Source: Oryzomicrobium sp. | Lineage (GTDB): Bacteria > Pseudomonadota > Gammaproteobacteria > Burkholderiales > Rhodocyclaceae | Assembly (NCBI RefSeq): GCF_021287045.1 | Contig: NZ_JAJTBG010000005.1 | Location: forward strand, 124,001-188,000 | Reading direction: 5' to 3' | Length of the DNA stretch: 64,000 nt | Shown: piece by piece, positions 16,968-26,954 of the stretch | How the letters are laid out: every line of letters starts with the position of its first letter | Position numbering within the stretch: position 1 is the first letter of the stretch | Notes under the pieces: model-generated | The model's input: the letters and a program-made list of their open reading frames with translations, nothing else | What the model was told of the DNA's origin: nothing | Database searches by the model: none | Program-made: the position numbers and the translations under genes

Positions 16968-19580
16968 TCAGCCCAGAGCGCGCATGACGATCTCGCCCAC
17001 ATCCCGGGACAGGCCCGGGTGGTCGCGCAGGCTTTCCAGGGCGGCCTTGGCGTGGGCCTGGCGGCCGGCGTCGAACTTCTTCCAGCGGTCGAAGCAGCGG
17101 GCCAGGCGCGAGGCCACCTGGGGATTGCGCGCGTCCAGGGCCTTGATCTGTTCGGCGAAGAAGGCGTAGCCGCTGCCGTCGGCGGCGTGGAAGCGCACCA
17201 GGTTGGCGCCGAAGGTGCGCAGCAGGGCGTACACCTTGTTCGGATTGCCCAGGTCGAAGGCCGGATGGGCGGTCAGGCGCTTCACCGTGGCCAAGGTGTC
17301 GGGCAGGCGGCTGCCGGCCTGCACCGCCAGCCACTTGTCGACGACCAGGGCCTCGCCCTGCCAGCGCTGGTAGAAGTCGGCCAGGGCGGCCTCGCGGGCC
17401 GGGCCGGCGGCAGCGTTGGCATTGGCCAGGGCCGCCAGGGCGGCGAACTGGTCGGTCATGTTGTCGGCGCCGGCGTACTGGTCCTGGGCGCGCTGGCGCT
17501 CGGCCGGCGCGTCGAGTTCGAGCAGGTAGCCCAGGCAGACGTTGCGCAGGGCGCGGCGGCCGGCCTGGTCGGCGCTCGGCGCGTAGGGGCCACGGGGGGC
17601 CAGGGCGGCGTAGGCGGCGGCGAATTCGCCGTGCAGGGCTTCGGCCAGGTGGCGGCGCAGGCCGTTGCGGGCGGCGTGCAGGGCGTCCGGATTCACCTCG
17701 TCGAGTAGCTCGGCCAGGGTGGCTTCGCCGGGCAGGGTGAGGGCTTCGGCGACGAAGGCGGCGCCCCGGGCTTCGTAACCGGCCAGCAGGGTGCGGGCGG
17801 CGGCGGTGAAGCTTTCCGGCCACACCGGCGCGCGGCCGGCGGCAATGGCGGCGGTGGCCTCCAGGATGAGGCCGGTGGCCAGGCGCTGGCCGGCTTCCCA
17901 GGCGTTGAAGGGGTCGGACTCGGCTGCCAGCAGCAGGGTCAGCTCGGCCGGGGTGTAGGGGTAGTCGAGCAGCACCGGGGCGGAAAAGTCGCGCAGCAGC
18001 GACGGCACCGGGGCGCTGGCCACGTTCTCGAAGGCGAAGGTCTGGGTGGTTTCGGTGAGCAGCAGGGTGCGGCTGTGGCCTTCCAGCTCCTGGCCTTGAG
18101 CGTCGAACAGGGCGACCCGGATCGGGATCAGGTAGGGCGCGTTGTCGCCGGCCTTGGGGTTGGATTGGGTAAAGGTCAGGGTGTAGCGCCGGGCCTGGGC
18201 GTCGTAGGCGGAGGCAGCCGTGACCCGGGGGGTGCCCGGTTCCCGGTACCAGCGCATGAACTGGGTGAAGTCGAAGCCGGAGGCGGCGCTCATGGCGGCG
18301 ACGAAGTCGTCGCAGGTCACCGCCTGGCCGTCGTGGCGGCGGAAGTATTCGTCCATGCCGGCGCGAAAGCCGTCGCGGCCGATCAGGGTCTGGATCATGC
18401 GAACCACTTCCGCGCCTTTTTCATAGACGGTGGCGGTGTAGAAGTTGTTGATCTCGATGTAGGAGGCCGGGCGCACCGGGTGGGCCATGGGGCCGGCGTC
18501 CTCGGGGAACTGGGCGGCGCGCAGGCCGCGCACTTCGCGGATGCGGGCCACGTCCCGGTTGTGAGTGTCAGCGCCGAATTCCTGGTCGCGGAAGACGGTG
18601 AGGCCCTCTTTCAGGGACAGCTGGAACCAGTCGCGGCAGGTGACCCGGTTGCCGGTCCAGTTATGGAAGTACTCGTGGGCCACCACCCGGTCGATGTTCT
18701 CGAAATCCACGTCGGTGGCCACGTCGGGGCGGGCCAGCACGTACTTGGTGTTGAAGATGTTGAGGCCCTTGTTCTCCATGGCCCCCATGTTGAAATCGCC
18801 CACGGCGACGATCATGTAGTGGTCCAGGTCGCATTCCAGGCCGAAGCGGCGCTCGTCCCAGGCCATCGACTTCTTCAGCGCTTCCATGGCGTGGGGGCAC
18901 TGGTCGAGCTTGCCCGGCTCGACGTAGATGGCCAGCTGCACGGTGCGGCCGGAGGCGGTGGCGAAGGTGTCGCGCAGCACGTCGAGCTTGGCGGCGACCA
19001 TGGCGAACAGGTAGCAGGGCTTCTTGAACGGGTCTTCCCAGGTGGCGTAGTGGCGGCCGTCGGCCTCGTCGCCCTGGGCCACCGGGTTGCCGTTGGCGAG
19101 CAGCACCGGGTAGGCGGCCTTGTCGGCGTGCAGGGTGACGGTGAAGCGGGCCATCACGTCGGGGCGGTCGGCGAACCAGGTGATGCGGCGGAAGCCCTGG
19201 GCCTCGCACTGGGTGAAGTAGCCGTCCTTGGAACGGTAGAAGCCGGACAGCTGGGTGTTGGCGTCGGGCTGGATGCGCACCCGGGTGCGCAGGGTGAAGC
19301 GCGCCGGCAGGTTGGCGACGGTCAGGGTCTCGGCGCCGAGCTGGTAGGCATCGGCCGGCAGCACCTGACCGTCCACGGCCACCTCCAGGGTTTCCAGTTC
19401 CTCGCCGTCGAGGACCAGGGGAGCGTCGGGGGCGGTTCCTGCGTTGCGCACGCAGGCCAGGGTGGCGGTGACCACCGTGCCGTCGGCGCGCAGGTCCACG
19501 TCCAGGTGCACGGTGTCGATCAGGTAGGCCGGCGGAGTGTAGTCGGCCAGCAGGATGGGGGCGGGGGTTTCGCTACGCAT
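16968..19580 (-). CDS. pepN: Aminopeptidase N (M1 family)
   Basis: Zinc-dependent cytoplasmic aminopeptidase that releases N-terminal residues from peptides during protein turnover. With ATG 19580 it has 870 residues, exactly the E. coli length. The substrate-recognition motif GAMENKGLNIF and the zinc site H302-EYFH (H302, E303, H306; second Glu downstream) are intact, and the C-terminal helical domain is complete. AGGA lies nine bases before this start; ATG 19589 is an alternative. It is a single gene with its own upstream gap. Confidence 0.97.
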   Translation of the reverse strand: MRSETPAPILLADYTPPAYLIDTVHLDVDLRADGTVVTATLACVRNAGTAPDAPLVLDGEELETLEVAVDGQVLPADAYQLGAETLTVANLPARFTLRTRVRIQPDANTQLSGFYRSKDGYFTQCEAQGFRRITWFADRPDVMARFTVTLHADKAAYPVLLANGNPVAQGDEADGRHYATWEDPFKKPCYLFAMVAAKLDVLRDTFATASGRTVQLAIYVEPGKLDQCPHAMEALKKSMAWDERRFGLECDLDHYMIVAVGDFNMGAMENKGLNIFNTKYVLARPDVATDVDFENIDRVVAHEYFHNWTGNRVTCRDWFQLSLKEGLTVFRDQEFGADTHNRDVARIREVRGLRAAQFPEDAGPMAHPVRPASYIEINNFYTATVYEKGAEVVRMIQTLIGRDGFRAGMDEYFRRHDGQAVTCDDFVAAMSAASGFDFTQFMRWYREPGTPRVTAASAYDAQARRYTLTFTQSNPKAGDNAPYLIPIRVALFDAQGQELEGHSRTLLLTETTQTFAFENVASAPVPSLLRDFSAPVLLDYPYTPAELTLLLAAESDPFNAWEAGQRLATGLILEATAAIAAGRAPVWPESFTAAARTLLAGYEARGAAFVAEALTLPGEATLAELLDEVNPDALHAARNGLRRHLAEALHGEFAAAYAALAPRGPYAPSADQAGRRALRNVCLGYLLELDAPAERQRAQDQYAGADNMTDQFAALAALANANAAAGPAREAALADFYQRWQGEALVVDKWLAVQAGSRLPDTLATVKRLTAHPAFDLGNPNKVYALLRTFGANLVRFHAADGSGYAFFAEQIKALDARNPQVASRLARCFDRWKKFDAGRQAHAKAALESLRDHPGLSRDVGEIVMRALG

Positions 19581-19732
19581 GGGGGGCATTCCTGAAGCGG
19601 GGCGCGCCCGGTCGGTCCGGGCGGCGTGGGAGCGAAGCGCGGGCACGGCGGCATCGGCCGGGCCCGGCGCGGGGACCGGGCCATTTTACCCCCGGGCGGA
19701 ACGGGGGCCAGGGCCGCCCCCGCCCGGCGCCG

Positions 19733-21157
19733 TCAACAGGGGTAGGCCACGCCCCGCTCGGGCAGGGCCACGTGCTTCCAGCCAAGCCGCTCGTGCATCA
19801 CCTCGGCCAGCCGGGCCGAAGCCTCGGGTTCGCCGTGCACCACGAACACCTGGCCGGGCGCGGCGGCGAAGCCCTTGAGCCAGGCCAGCAGGCCGCCCTG
19901 GTCGGCGTGGGCGGACAGGCCGCCCAGGGTGTGCACCGAGGCGTTGACCGGCACTTCCTGGCCGAACAGGCGCACGGTGCGGGCCTTTTCCACCAGCATC
20001 CGGCCGGTGGTGCCGTGGGCCTGGAAGCCGGTGATGATCACCGCGTTCTGCCGGTAGGGCAGGTTGTTGACCAGGTGGTGCAGCACCCGGCCGCCTTCGC
20101 ACATGCCGCTGGCGGAAACGATGATGGCGCCGCCGCGGATCTGGTTGAGGGCCTTCGATTCCTCCACGTCGCTGACCAGCTTGAGGCGCAGGGCCTCCGG
20201 GTGGGCCTCGTGCCAGGCGAGCATTTCCTGGGCGTCCTCTTCCAGGGCGTCGCGGAAGTGGGCGGTGAGCTGGGTGACCGCCGTGGCCATGGGCGAATCG
20301 ATGAAGACGTTGAGGTGGGGCAGGCGCTTTTCCCGCACCAGCTGGGCGAGCAGCAGCAGCACCTCCTGGGTGCGGCCCACGGCGAAGGCGGGGATGACGA
20401 TGTTGCCGCCGTGACGTAGGGTGTGGCCGACCACCTCGACCAGCTCGTCCCGGGTCTGGTCCATGGTCTTGTGCAGGCGGTCGCCGTAGGTGGATTCGAT
20501 CACCAGCACGTCGGCCGAGGCCACCAGTTCCGGCGGCGGAGTAAGGGGACAGCCGGCGTGGCCCAGGTCGCCGGAGAACACCAGGCGGCGGGTCTTGGGC
20601 GGGCTTACCTGATCCACCGCCACGTCGATGGCGGCGATGGCCGAGCCGAGGATGTGGCCGGCGTCGTGGAAGCGCATCAGGATGCCGGGCACCGGCTGGA
20701 AGGTGAGGCCATAGTCGAAGGTGCGCACCTGGGCCAGGCAGGCCTGGACCTCTTCCTGGCCGTACAGCACCTCGGGCAGCTCGCCACGCCAGCGCCCCTT
20801 GGCCTGGCGGCGCTCGGCCCGTTCCCGGTCGGCCTGCTGCAGGTGGGCCGAGTCGGGCAGCAGAATCTTGAGCAGTTCCCGGGTAGCCGGGGTGGTGTAG
20901 ATCGGCCCGGAAAAGCCGGCGGCGCAGAGCCGCGGCAGCAGGCCGCTGTGGTCCAGGTGGGCGTGGGTGAGGACGACGAAATCGAGGCTGGCCGGGTCGA
21001 AGGTGAAGGGCCGCTCGTTCTTTTCCCGGGCGTCGCGGCCGCCCTGGAACAGGCCGCAATCCACCAGGAAGCGGCGCGCCTCGCCGGCCACCGTGCCTTC
21101 GCAAAGGTGCTGGGAGCCGGTCACCTCCCCCGCCGCACCGAGAAACCTGATCTGCAT
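19733..21157 (-). CDS. Beta-CASP metallo-beta-lactamase family RNase
   Basis: Predicted RNA-processing nuclease of 474 residues. Metal motifs are THAHLDHSG, then HDAGHILGSA, SGDLGHAG and ESTYGDRLH, and the beta-CASP region contains SASGMCEGGRVLHHL and LGGLSAHADQ. This is the bacterial YSH1/CPSF-73-like group, distinct from RNase J. Substrates are unknown in most bacteria. ATG 21157 is preceded by GGGAGG at ideal spacing. It lies between pepN and actP, same strand but well separated. Confidence 0.9.
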   Translation of the reverse strand: MQIRFLGAAGEVTGSQHLCEGTVAGEARRFLVDCGLFQGGRDAREKNERPFTFDPASLDFVVLTHAHLDHSGLLPRLCAAGFSGPIYTTPATRELLKILLPDSAHLQQADRERAERRQAKGRWRGELPEVLYGQEEVQACLAQVRTFDYGLTFQPVPGILMRFHDAGHILGSAIAAIDVAVDQVSPPKTRRLVFSGDLGHAGCPLTPPPELVASADVLVIESTYGDRLHKTMDQTRDELVEVVGHTLRHGGNIVIPAFAVGRTQEVLLLLAQLVREKRLPHLNVFIDSPMATAVTQLTAHFRDALEEDAQEMLAWHEAHPEALRLKLVSDVEESKALNQIRGGAIIVSASGMCEGGRVLHHLVNNLPYRQNAVIITGFQAHGTTGRMLVEKARTVRLFGQEVPVNASVHTLGGLSAHADQGGLLAWLKGFAAAPGQVFVVHGEPEASARLAEVMHERLGWKHVALPERGVAYPC

Positions 21158-21322
21158 GTTGCCTCCCTTGTTTGCTGACGGTATGGGATCGAGGCTATGC
21201 CGGTCGGCGTCTGCTTTCAAGGGCGGCGGCGCCGGGGTTTGCGCCCCGTCAACGCAAACGCCCCGGGCGAACCCGGGGCGCTGCGTGCTGCGCGATGCTT
21301 GACGTTTGAGGATGCCGGAGCG

Positions 21323-22999
21323 TCAGTGGTTCGACGCGGAGGCGGCGCCCAGGCCGGTCTGGGCCCGGACGTACTGGTCGGCGAAGCGTTCCTGCTCTTC
21401 CTTGGCGCGCACGCTGGAATCGGTGACCGAACCCAGCCAGGCGAAGAAGAAGGCCACCGGCATGGAGAACAGGGCCGGCTGATCGTAGGGGAAGAGGGGC
21501 GCGGCGTTGCCGAGCACCGCCACCCACACGGACTTGGACAGCACCACCAGGGCCACGGCGGTGGCCAGGCCGATGTAGCCGCCGAGCAGGGCGCCCCGGG
21601 TGGTCAGGCCCTTCCAGTACATGGAGAGGATCAGCACCGGGAAGTTGGCCGAGGCGGCGATGCCGAAGGCCAGGCCGACCATGAAGGCCACGTTCTGCTT
21701 TTCGAACAGGATGCTCAGGGTCACGCCGATCACGCCCAGCACCAGGGTGGCGAACTTGGAGATGCGGATCTCGGAAGCCTCGCTGGCCTTGCCCTTCATG
21801 ATCACCCGGGCGTAGAGGTCGTGGGAGATGGCCGAGGCGCCGGCCAGGGCCAGGCCCGAGACCACCGCCAGGATGGTGGCGAAGGCCACGGCGGCGAGGA
21901 AGCCGAGCAGCAGGTTGCCGCCCACGGCCTTGGCCAGGTGCATGGCGATCATGTTGCCGCCGCCGACGATCTTGCCGCCGATGCTGCCGCCCTCGAAGAA
22001 CTGGGGATCGGTGCCGACGATGATGATGGCGGTCATGCCCATCAGGAAGATCACGTTGAAGAAGTAGGCGATGAAGCCGGAGGCGTAGAGCACCGACTTG
22101 CGCGCTTCCTTGGCGTCGGTCACGGTGAAGAAGCGCATCAGGATGTGGGGCAGGCCGGCGGTGCCGAACATCAGGCCCAGGCTCATCGAGATGGCGGTGA
22201 CCGGATCGGCCAGCAGGCTGCCCGGGAACATCAGGCGGGTGCCGTTCTTGTGCACTTCCATGGCCTTGTTGACCAGGTTCTCGTAGGAGAAGCCGAAGTG
22301 GTTCATGGCCAGCAGCATCACCAGGGTGCCGCCGGCGAGCAGCATGCAGGCCTTGATGATCTGCACCCAGGTGGTGGCGATCATGCCGCCCACGGTGACG
22401 TAGACCATCATCAGGGCGCCCACCACCAGCACGGCGGTGGTGTAGTCCAGGCCGAACAGCAGCTTGATCAGCTGGCCGGCGCCGACCATCTGGGCGATCA
22501 GGTAGAAGCACACCACGATCAGGGACGACACGGCGGCCATGGTGCGCACCTTGCCCTGGTCGAGCCGGTACGAGGTGATGTCGGCGAAGGTGAAGCGGCC
22601 CAGGTTGCGCAGGCGCTCGGCCATCAGGAACAGGATCAGGGGCCAGCCGACGAAGAACGCGGTCATGTACACGTAGCCGTCGAAGCCCTGGGTGTAGACC
22701 ATGGCGGTCAGGCCGAGCAGGGTGGCCGCGGACATGTAGTCGCCGGCGATCGCCAGGCCGTTCTGGAAGCCGGTGATGCCGCCGCCGGCGGTGTAGAAGT
22801 CGGCCGCCGACTTGGTGCGGTTGGCCGCCCAGTAGGTGATGCCCAGGGTCATCAGCACGAAGACGAAGAACATGCCGATGGCGTGGATGTTGAGGGGCTG
22901 CTTCTCGGCCACCGCCTCGACGGCGGGACCGGCCACGGCCAGGCCGCTGGCCAGGGCCGCGGCGAACAGACAGGAGAGACGGGCGAAGAGTCGGGTCAT
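21323..22999 (-). CDS. actP: Cation/acetate symporter ActP
   Basis: Sodium/solute symporter family permease of 558 residues importing acetate and related short carboxylates. It has a cleavable-looking N-terminal segment and about 13 hydrophobic helices. FDUF-independent hallmarks are [30 protein letters not shown] and [18 protein letters not shown] 22999 sits two bases after the DUF485 stop with GGAG eight bases upstream, so the two are coupled as in E. coli yjcH-actP. The upstream gap is unusually AT-rich and probably holds activator sites. acs is not in the window. Confidence 0.96.
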   Translation of the reverse strand: MTRLFARLSCLFAAALASGLAVAGPAVEAVAEKQPLNIHAIGMFFVFVLMTLGITYWAANRTKSAADFYTAGGGITGFQNGLAIAGDYMSAATLLGLTAMVYTQGFDGYVYMTAFFVGWPLILFLMAERLRNLGRFTFADITSYRLDQGKVRTMAAVSSLIVVCFYLIAQMVGAGQLIKLLFGLDYTTAVLVVGALMMVYVTVGGMIATTWVQIIKACMLLAGGTLVMLLAMNHFGFSYENLVNKAMEVHKNGTRLMFPGSLLADPVTAISMSLGLMFGTAGLPHILMRFFTVTDAKEARKSVLYASGFIAYFFNVIFLMGMTAIIIVGTDPQFFEGGSIGGKIVGGGNMIAMHLAKAVGGNLLLGFLAAVAFATILAVVSGLALAGASAISHDLYARVIMKGKASEASEIRISKFATLVLGVIGVTLSILFEKQNVAFMVGLAFGIAASANFPVLILSMYWKGLTTRGALLGGYIGLATAVALVVLSKSVWVAVLGNAAPLFPYDQPALFSMPVAFFFAWLGSVTDSSVRAKEEQERFADQYVRAQTGLGAASASNH

Positions 23000-23001
23000 G
23001 G

Positions 23002-23316
23002 TCACAGCTCCTGGGCCTGACGCACGATGGTCGTGGTCATTTCGTCGAACTCGCCGTTGGCGCGCTTCACGTAGACGGCGGTGAGCACCCAGAACAGCAC
23101 GAAGATGGTGAAGCCGCCGGCCATGCCTACGGTCACCGCCGAACCGGCGGCCACGGGCTGACCGAGCAGTTCCGGAGCGAAGGCCACCAGCATGATGAAG
23201 CCGTAGAACAGCACGAACACCAGTGCCGACAGCAGCCAGGCGAAGCGGCTGCGCCGCGCCACCAGCTGGACGAACTGCGGATTGTTGCGGATACGCTCGT
23301 AGACCTTGGCGGTCAT
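23002..23316 (-). CDS. DUF485 membrane protein (YjcH-like) partnered with ActP
   Basis: Membrane protein of 104 residues with two hydrophobic helices, about 27-48 ([20 protein letters not shown]) and 62-82. The N-terminal [18 protein letters not shown] is typical of DUF485. It is always found upstream of ActP-type symporters and is thought to be an accessory subunit. GGGAGAG precedes ATG 23316 by five bases. It is the first gene of the acetate-uptake operon. Confidence 0.93.
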   Translation of the reverse strand: MTAKVYERIRNNPQFVQLVARRSRFAWLLSALVFVLFYGFIMLVAFAPELLGQPVAAGSAVTVGMAGGFTIFVLFWVLTAVYVKRANGEFDEMTTTIVRQAQEL

Positions 23317-23800
23317 GACGTCTCTCCCTCGTTACTTATATGAAAAATTATTGCTGCGCCGCACTTATAACATATAGAAGAGTTGACGTGTACACATAAT
23401 TATTGATTTTGTAATCCATGTCGCAAACAGGAAAAACTAGAAATGGCTAATTAAACGGGTAGCTACGGCAAAAACCATTGCCGAATAGCATTTATCGTAA
23501 TTCGTTTTACTTATTGTAAATTTTGTTCGCAGTGTGCTTTGGCAGTATCTGTTCTTGCCGCAAAACACCTGCAAACCAAGGCACTAGGGCAACATCTGCG
23601 GTGCCGGCATGGCCGCCAACGGCAATTTGCTGCGCCGCACAACAAAAGAGGCAAGCCCGGGCCAGCGGGCGCGCGCCCAGGCGGACGGCCGCTTTGGCCC
23701 GGACAGGGCGTGAATGGGCCGCGCTGACCCGTTCCCCGCGCTTAGGGCGGCGAACGGCGGGGAAGGCAAAAGGGAGGAGAAGGCTCGGGCGGAACCGCGT
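23317..23800. promoter_or_regulatory. AT-rich intergenic control region upstream of DUF485-actP
   Basis: No gene is seen in this 484-base gap. The first 210 bases are strikingly AT-rich for this chromosome. On the minus strand there are two TATAAG-like -10 candidates within 70 bases of the start, without good -35 boxes, which suggests activator dependence. A GTGTACAC palindrome lies near 23390 and an inverted repeat CGGCAA-N6-TTGCCG at 23466-23483. Bases 23530-23800 return to normal composition and look empty. Confidence 0.5.
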
Positions 23801-24766
23801 TCACGCCGGCGGACGGCCCGCCAGCGCCTCGGCCAGACGGGCCGCGTAGGCCGGCAGGGCGGCGTCGCGGCGGCGGCAGAGCAGCAGGCGGCGGCTCGCC
23901 CAGGCATCCCCCAGGGGGCGCCAGCCCAGGGTTCCGGCGTGGCGCCGGGCGGCGCTCTCGGGCACCACGGCGACCCCCACCCGGGCTGCCACCAACCGGC
24001 AGATGGCGTCGAAGCCGCTCACCCGCACCCGGTAGCACAGATGCTGGCCGGCGCGCCGGGCATGGTCCGCCAGATAGTCCTGGAGGGCGCTGGCTCCGGC
24101 CAGGCCGACGAAATCCCAGGCCAGGGTGGCGGCAAAGGGCAGCGGGGAAAGGAGAGCGGCCGGGGCACTATCGGGCATCTCCGTCGGCGCCGACGATGGG
24201 GATTCGCCCCCCGCCGGTTCGGCCGCCGCCGCCAGAAGCGCGTGCCCGAGCGGCGCCACCAACACCAGCCGGTCGTCGTGGATGGGGGTGGTGGCCAGAT
24301 CGCCGGTATCCACTGCGTCCGAGACGATGCCCAGGTCGGCCAGCCCCTCGGCCAGGGCGGCGACGATGGCGGCGCTGGAGCGCTCCTCCGCCTCCACGTC
24401 GATGGAGGGGTGGGCGGCGAGGAAGTCCCCCAGGGCCTGGGGCAGGAATTCGCTCAGGGCGGCGGTGTTGCACAACAGCCGCACCCGGCCCTTCAGCCCC
24501 CGGGCGAATTCCCCCAGTTCGGCGCTCAGGTGGTCGAGCTGGCGCTCCATCAGCCGGGCGTGGTGGGCCAGGGCCAGGCCGGCGGCGGTGGGGACGGCGC
24601 CGCGCCGGGTGCGCTCCAGCAGGGGCGTGCCGAGGCGGGTTTCCAGCCCCCGGATGCGGGCGCTGGCCGAGGCCAGCGACAGGTGGCTGCGGACGGCTCC
24701 GGCGGTGATGCTGCCGGCCTCCACCACACTCAGGAAAATCCGAAGGTCGGTGAGATCGAAACGCAT
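23801..24766 (-). CDS. LysR-family transcriptional regulator
   Basis: Regulator of 321 residues. The N-terminal winged helix is LRIFLSVVEAGSITAGAV followed by SLASASARIRGLETRLG; the usual QPAxS is replaced by a SLASAS variant. The effector domain spans about 90-300, with an unusual insert rich in Pro, Ser and Glu (about residues 190-215). GGGAGG precedes ATG 24766 by five bases. It diverges from a TSUP permease gene with a 15-bp-arm palindrome in between, so it probably controls that gene. The ligand may be the permease substrate (an organosulfonate or sulfur oxyanion is usual), but this is inference. Confidence 0.9.
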   Translation of the reverse strand: MRFDLTDLRIFLSVVEAGSITAGAVRSHLSLASASARIRGLETRLGTPLLERTRRGAVPTAAGLALAHHARLMERQLDHLSAELGEFARGLKGRVRLLCNTAALSEFLPQALGDFLAAHPSIDVEAEERSSAAIVAALAEGLADLGIVSDAVDTGDLATTPIHDDRLVLVAPLGHALLAAAAEPAGGESPSSAPTEMPDSAPAALLSPLPFAATLAWDFVGLAGASALQDYLADHARRAGQHLCYRVRVSGFDAICRLVAARVGVAVVPESAARRHAGTLGWRPLGDAWASRRLLLCRRRDAALPAYAARLAEALAGRPPA

Positions 24767-24826
24767 GGTGCCTCCCTGATCGCAAGAAGGGGCGCGGACC
24801 TTGAGCGCGACGGCTGGACGGCGGCG

Positions 24827-24859
24827 GACCCAGCCTTCGGAAAATCCGAAGGCTGGGTC
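24827..24859. promoter_or_regulatory. Palindromic operator between LysR gene and TSUP permease
   Basis: Perfect 15-base arms GACCCAGCCTTCGGA/TCCGAAGGCTGGGTC flank AAA. GGAAAATCCGAAGG within it (24839-24852) is repeated exactly at 24733-24746 in the 5' end of the LysR gene. It lacks a T-run and separates divergent genes, so it reads as a regulator site rather than a terminator. Confidence 0.55.
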
Positions 24860-24908
24860 AGTGTATCCCACATTTTCAGCCCCCCATCGCCCCGCCATAC
24901 TGCCGGCC

Positions 24909-25685
24909 ATGACCCTCGATCTCGCCCTCTCCGGCTCCCACCTCGCCGCCTCCGTGGCCCTCATCGCCACGGCCTTCCTCCTCGCCGGACTGGTCAAGGG
25001 GGTGATCGGCCTGGGCCTGCCCACCGTCGCCATGGCCCTGCTCGGGCTGGTGATGACGCCCCTGGAGGCCGCCGCCCTGCTGGTGGTGCCGTCCCTGGTG
25101 ACCAACCTCTGGCAGCTCGCCCAGGGGCCGCGCCTCGGCGCCCTGGCGCGGCGGCTGGCGACGATGCTGGCGGGCATCTGCCTGGGCACCTGGCTCGGCA
25201 TGACCGGCCTGGCGGCCCTTGGGCCCGGCCACGGCCCGGGTCAGGCCAGCGGCCCCCTGGGGATCGCCCTGATGGTCTACGCCCTGCTCGGCCTGAGCGC
25301 CTGGCAGCCCCGGGTGCCAGCCCGGTTTGAACCCTGGCTGTCGCCCCTGATGGGCCTGCTGACCGGCATGAGCACCGCCGCCACCGGCATCTTCGCCCTG
25401 CCCGCCGTGCCCTTCCTGCAAGCCCTGGCCCTGGATCGGGACGATCTGGTGCAGGCCCTGGGCCTGGCCTTCACCGTCTCCACCGTCGCCCTGGCCGCCG
25501 GCCTGCTCGGCCAAGGCGCCCTGCGCCCCGGCGTGGGCGGCCTCTCCCTGTTCTGCCTGGCACCGGCCCTGGCCGGCATGGCCCTTGGCCAGCGCCTGCG
25601 CCACCGGCTCTCGCCCTGGGTCTTCCGCCGCTGCTTCTTCATCGGCCTGCTCGGCCTGGGCGCCCACCTGGCCTGGCGCGGCTGA
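24909..25685 (+). CDS. TSUP (TauE/SafE) family permease
   Basis: Integral membrane exporter or importer of 258 residues with about eight hydrophobic helices in the two-repeat TSUP pattern. The first repeat is marked by LLAGLVKGVIGLGLPTVAM and the second by GLLTGMSTAATGIFALPAVPFL. Family substrates include sulfite, sulfoacetate, taurine-derived compounds and other organic anions. It is divergent from a LysR regulator across a palindrome and followed two bases later by an 83-residue gene. Confidence 0.85.
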   Translation: MTLDLALSGSHLAASVALIATAFLLAGLVKGVIGLGLPTVAMALLGLVMTPLEAAALLVVPSLVTNLWQLAQGPRLGALARRLATMLAGICLGTWLGMTGLAALGPGHGPGQASGPLGIALMVYALLGLSAWQPRVPARFEPWLSPLMGLLTGMSTAATGIFALPAVPFLQALALDRDDLVQALGLAFTVSTVALAAGLLGQGALRPGVGGLSLFCLAPALAGMALGQRLRHRLSPWVFRRCFFIGLLGLGAHLAWRG

Positions 25686-25687
25686 CC

Positions 25688-25939
25688 ATGGCCGGCGCCG
25701 GCGAGGGGAACGACGGTTCCCGGGATACCCTGACCCGCGCAGCCGCCCTGCTCGAAGAGGTGCAGTCCCGCCTGATCGCCCTGGAAGCCCTGGCCGCCCT
25801 GGTGGCGGCGGACGCCTGCGCTGCGGAGGAGGTCGATCCCCGCCTCTTCCTCTGCTTTCACCTCAGTCGCGGGCTGGCCGAAAAAGCCGACGCCGCCCGG
25901 GCGCTGATCAGCACGCGGGCGGCGTCGCAGGAAGCATAG
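25688..25939 (+). CDS. Hypothetical protein, 83 residues
   Basis: Small helical soluble protein, ATG 25688 two bases after the TSUP stop, so likely coupled. It is Ala/Leu-rich with the stretch TLTRAAALLEEVQSRLIALEALAALV, which could form an amphipathic helix or coiled coil; DPRLFLCFHLSRGLAEKAD follows. No family is recognised. It may be an accessory of the permease. Confidence 0.55.
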   Translation: MAGAGEGNDGSRDTLTRAAALLEEVQSRLIALEALAALVAADACAAEEVDPRLFLCFHLSRGLAEKADAARALISTRAASQEA

Positions 25940-25964
25940 CCGGACGAACCGGCTGGAACTGGGT

Positions 25965-26768
25965 TCAGCTCGTCAGCAGGCTGTGCAGCATCTTGGTGGC
26001 GAGCAGGGCGAGGAAGCCGCCGAAGGCGCGCTTCAACTGCTTCACCGGCAGCTTGTGGGCCAGCTTGGCGCCCAGGGGCGCCACCAGCACGCTCATGGCG
26101 ACGATGCCGACCAGGGCGGGCAGGTAGATGTAGCCCAGGTGCCCGCTGGGCAGGCCCTGGTCGTCGCCGCCGGCCAGGATGTAGCCGATCATGCCGGCCA
26201 GGGCGATGGGGAAGCCCAGGGCCGACGAGGTGCCCACCGCCTGGTGGATGGCCACGTTACAGAAGAGCATGAAGGGAATCGACAGGAAACCGCCACCGGC
26301 CGCCACCAGGCTGGAGACGATGCCGATGCCGGTGCCCACCAAAAACAGAGCGACACGGCCGGGCAGCTGGCGGTGGGGCTTCGGTTTGAAGTCCAGCATC
26401 ATCTGGGCCGAGGCGTAATAGACGATCACGGTGAACACCATCACCAGGGGCCGGGTCGGCACCAGGCCGGACAAGAGGGAGCCGCCGAAGGTGCCGAGCA
26501 CCAGGCCCGGGGCCAGGGTGGCGACGATGTCCCAGCGCACCGCCCCATGCTTGTGGTGGGCGCGCATGCTGGAGATCGAGGTGAACACGATGGTGGCCAT
26601 GGAGGTGCCCAGGGCCAGGTGCATGACGTGCTCGGCCGGGAAGCCCTGGGCCTTGAACAGCATGAACAGGATCGGCACCAGGGTCAGGCCGCCGCCGACG
26701 CCGAACAGGCCGGCGATGAAGCCGGCAAAAATGCCGAGGAGGGGATAGCTCAACAGCCACCAGTCCAT
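25965..26768 (-). CDS. TSUP (TauE/SafE) family permease
   Basis: Membrane protein of 267 residues with about eight hydrophobic helices. The family repeats are GFIAGLFGVGGGLTLVPIL near the N-terminus and SSLVAAGGGFLSIPFML in the second half. It is not closely similar to the TSUP gene at 24909, so recent duplication is unlikely. It lies downstream of 6S RNA on the same strand, the zapA-ssrS-TSUP order that I recall from related betaproteobacteria. The substrate is unknown. Confidence 0.88.
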   Translation of the reverse strand: MDWWLLSYPLLGIFAGFIAGLFGVGGGLTLVPILFMLFKAQGFPAEHVMHLALGTSMATIVFTSISSMRAHHKHGAVRWDIVATLAPGLVLGTFGGSLLSGLVPTRPLVMVFTVIVYYASAQMMLDFKPKPHRQLPGRVALFLVGTGIGIVSSLVAAGGGFLSIPFMLFCNVAIHQAVGTSSALGFPIALAGMIGYILAGGDDQGLPSGHLGYIYLPALVGIVAMSVLVAPLGAKLAHKLPVKQLKRAFGGFLALLATKMLHSLLTS

Positions 26769-26954
26769 GACGGGTCCTTTGGGTTGGGGGTACGTTAGTC
26801 GTTGGTTTTATGCTTATTTTTCCACCCGGCCGACCCCGCCGGAAACGCTGGCGGACCCACCCGGGGGAGACAGCGGCCGCCCGCCGGGGCACCAGAAAAG
26901 GAAACGGCGCGGTGAAGCCGCCTTGCAGCGTTTCAACGCGCCGTGTCCAGTATT

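Noticed and set aside
18075-19595. Plus-strand frame of 506 codons opposite pepN
   Set aside because: Antisense shadow of the aminopeptidase; His/Val/Gly repeats only.
24827-24859. Intrinsic terminator reading of the GACCCAGCC palindrome
   Set aside because: It lies between divergent genes and has no T-run, so an operator is more likely.
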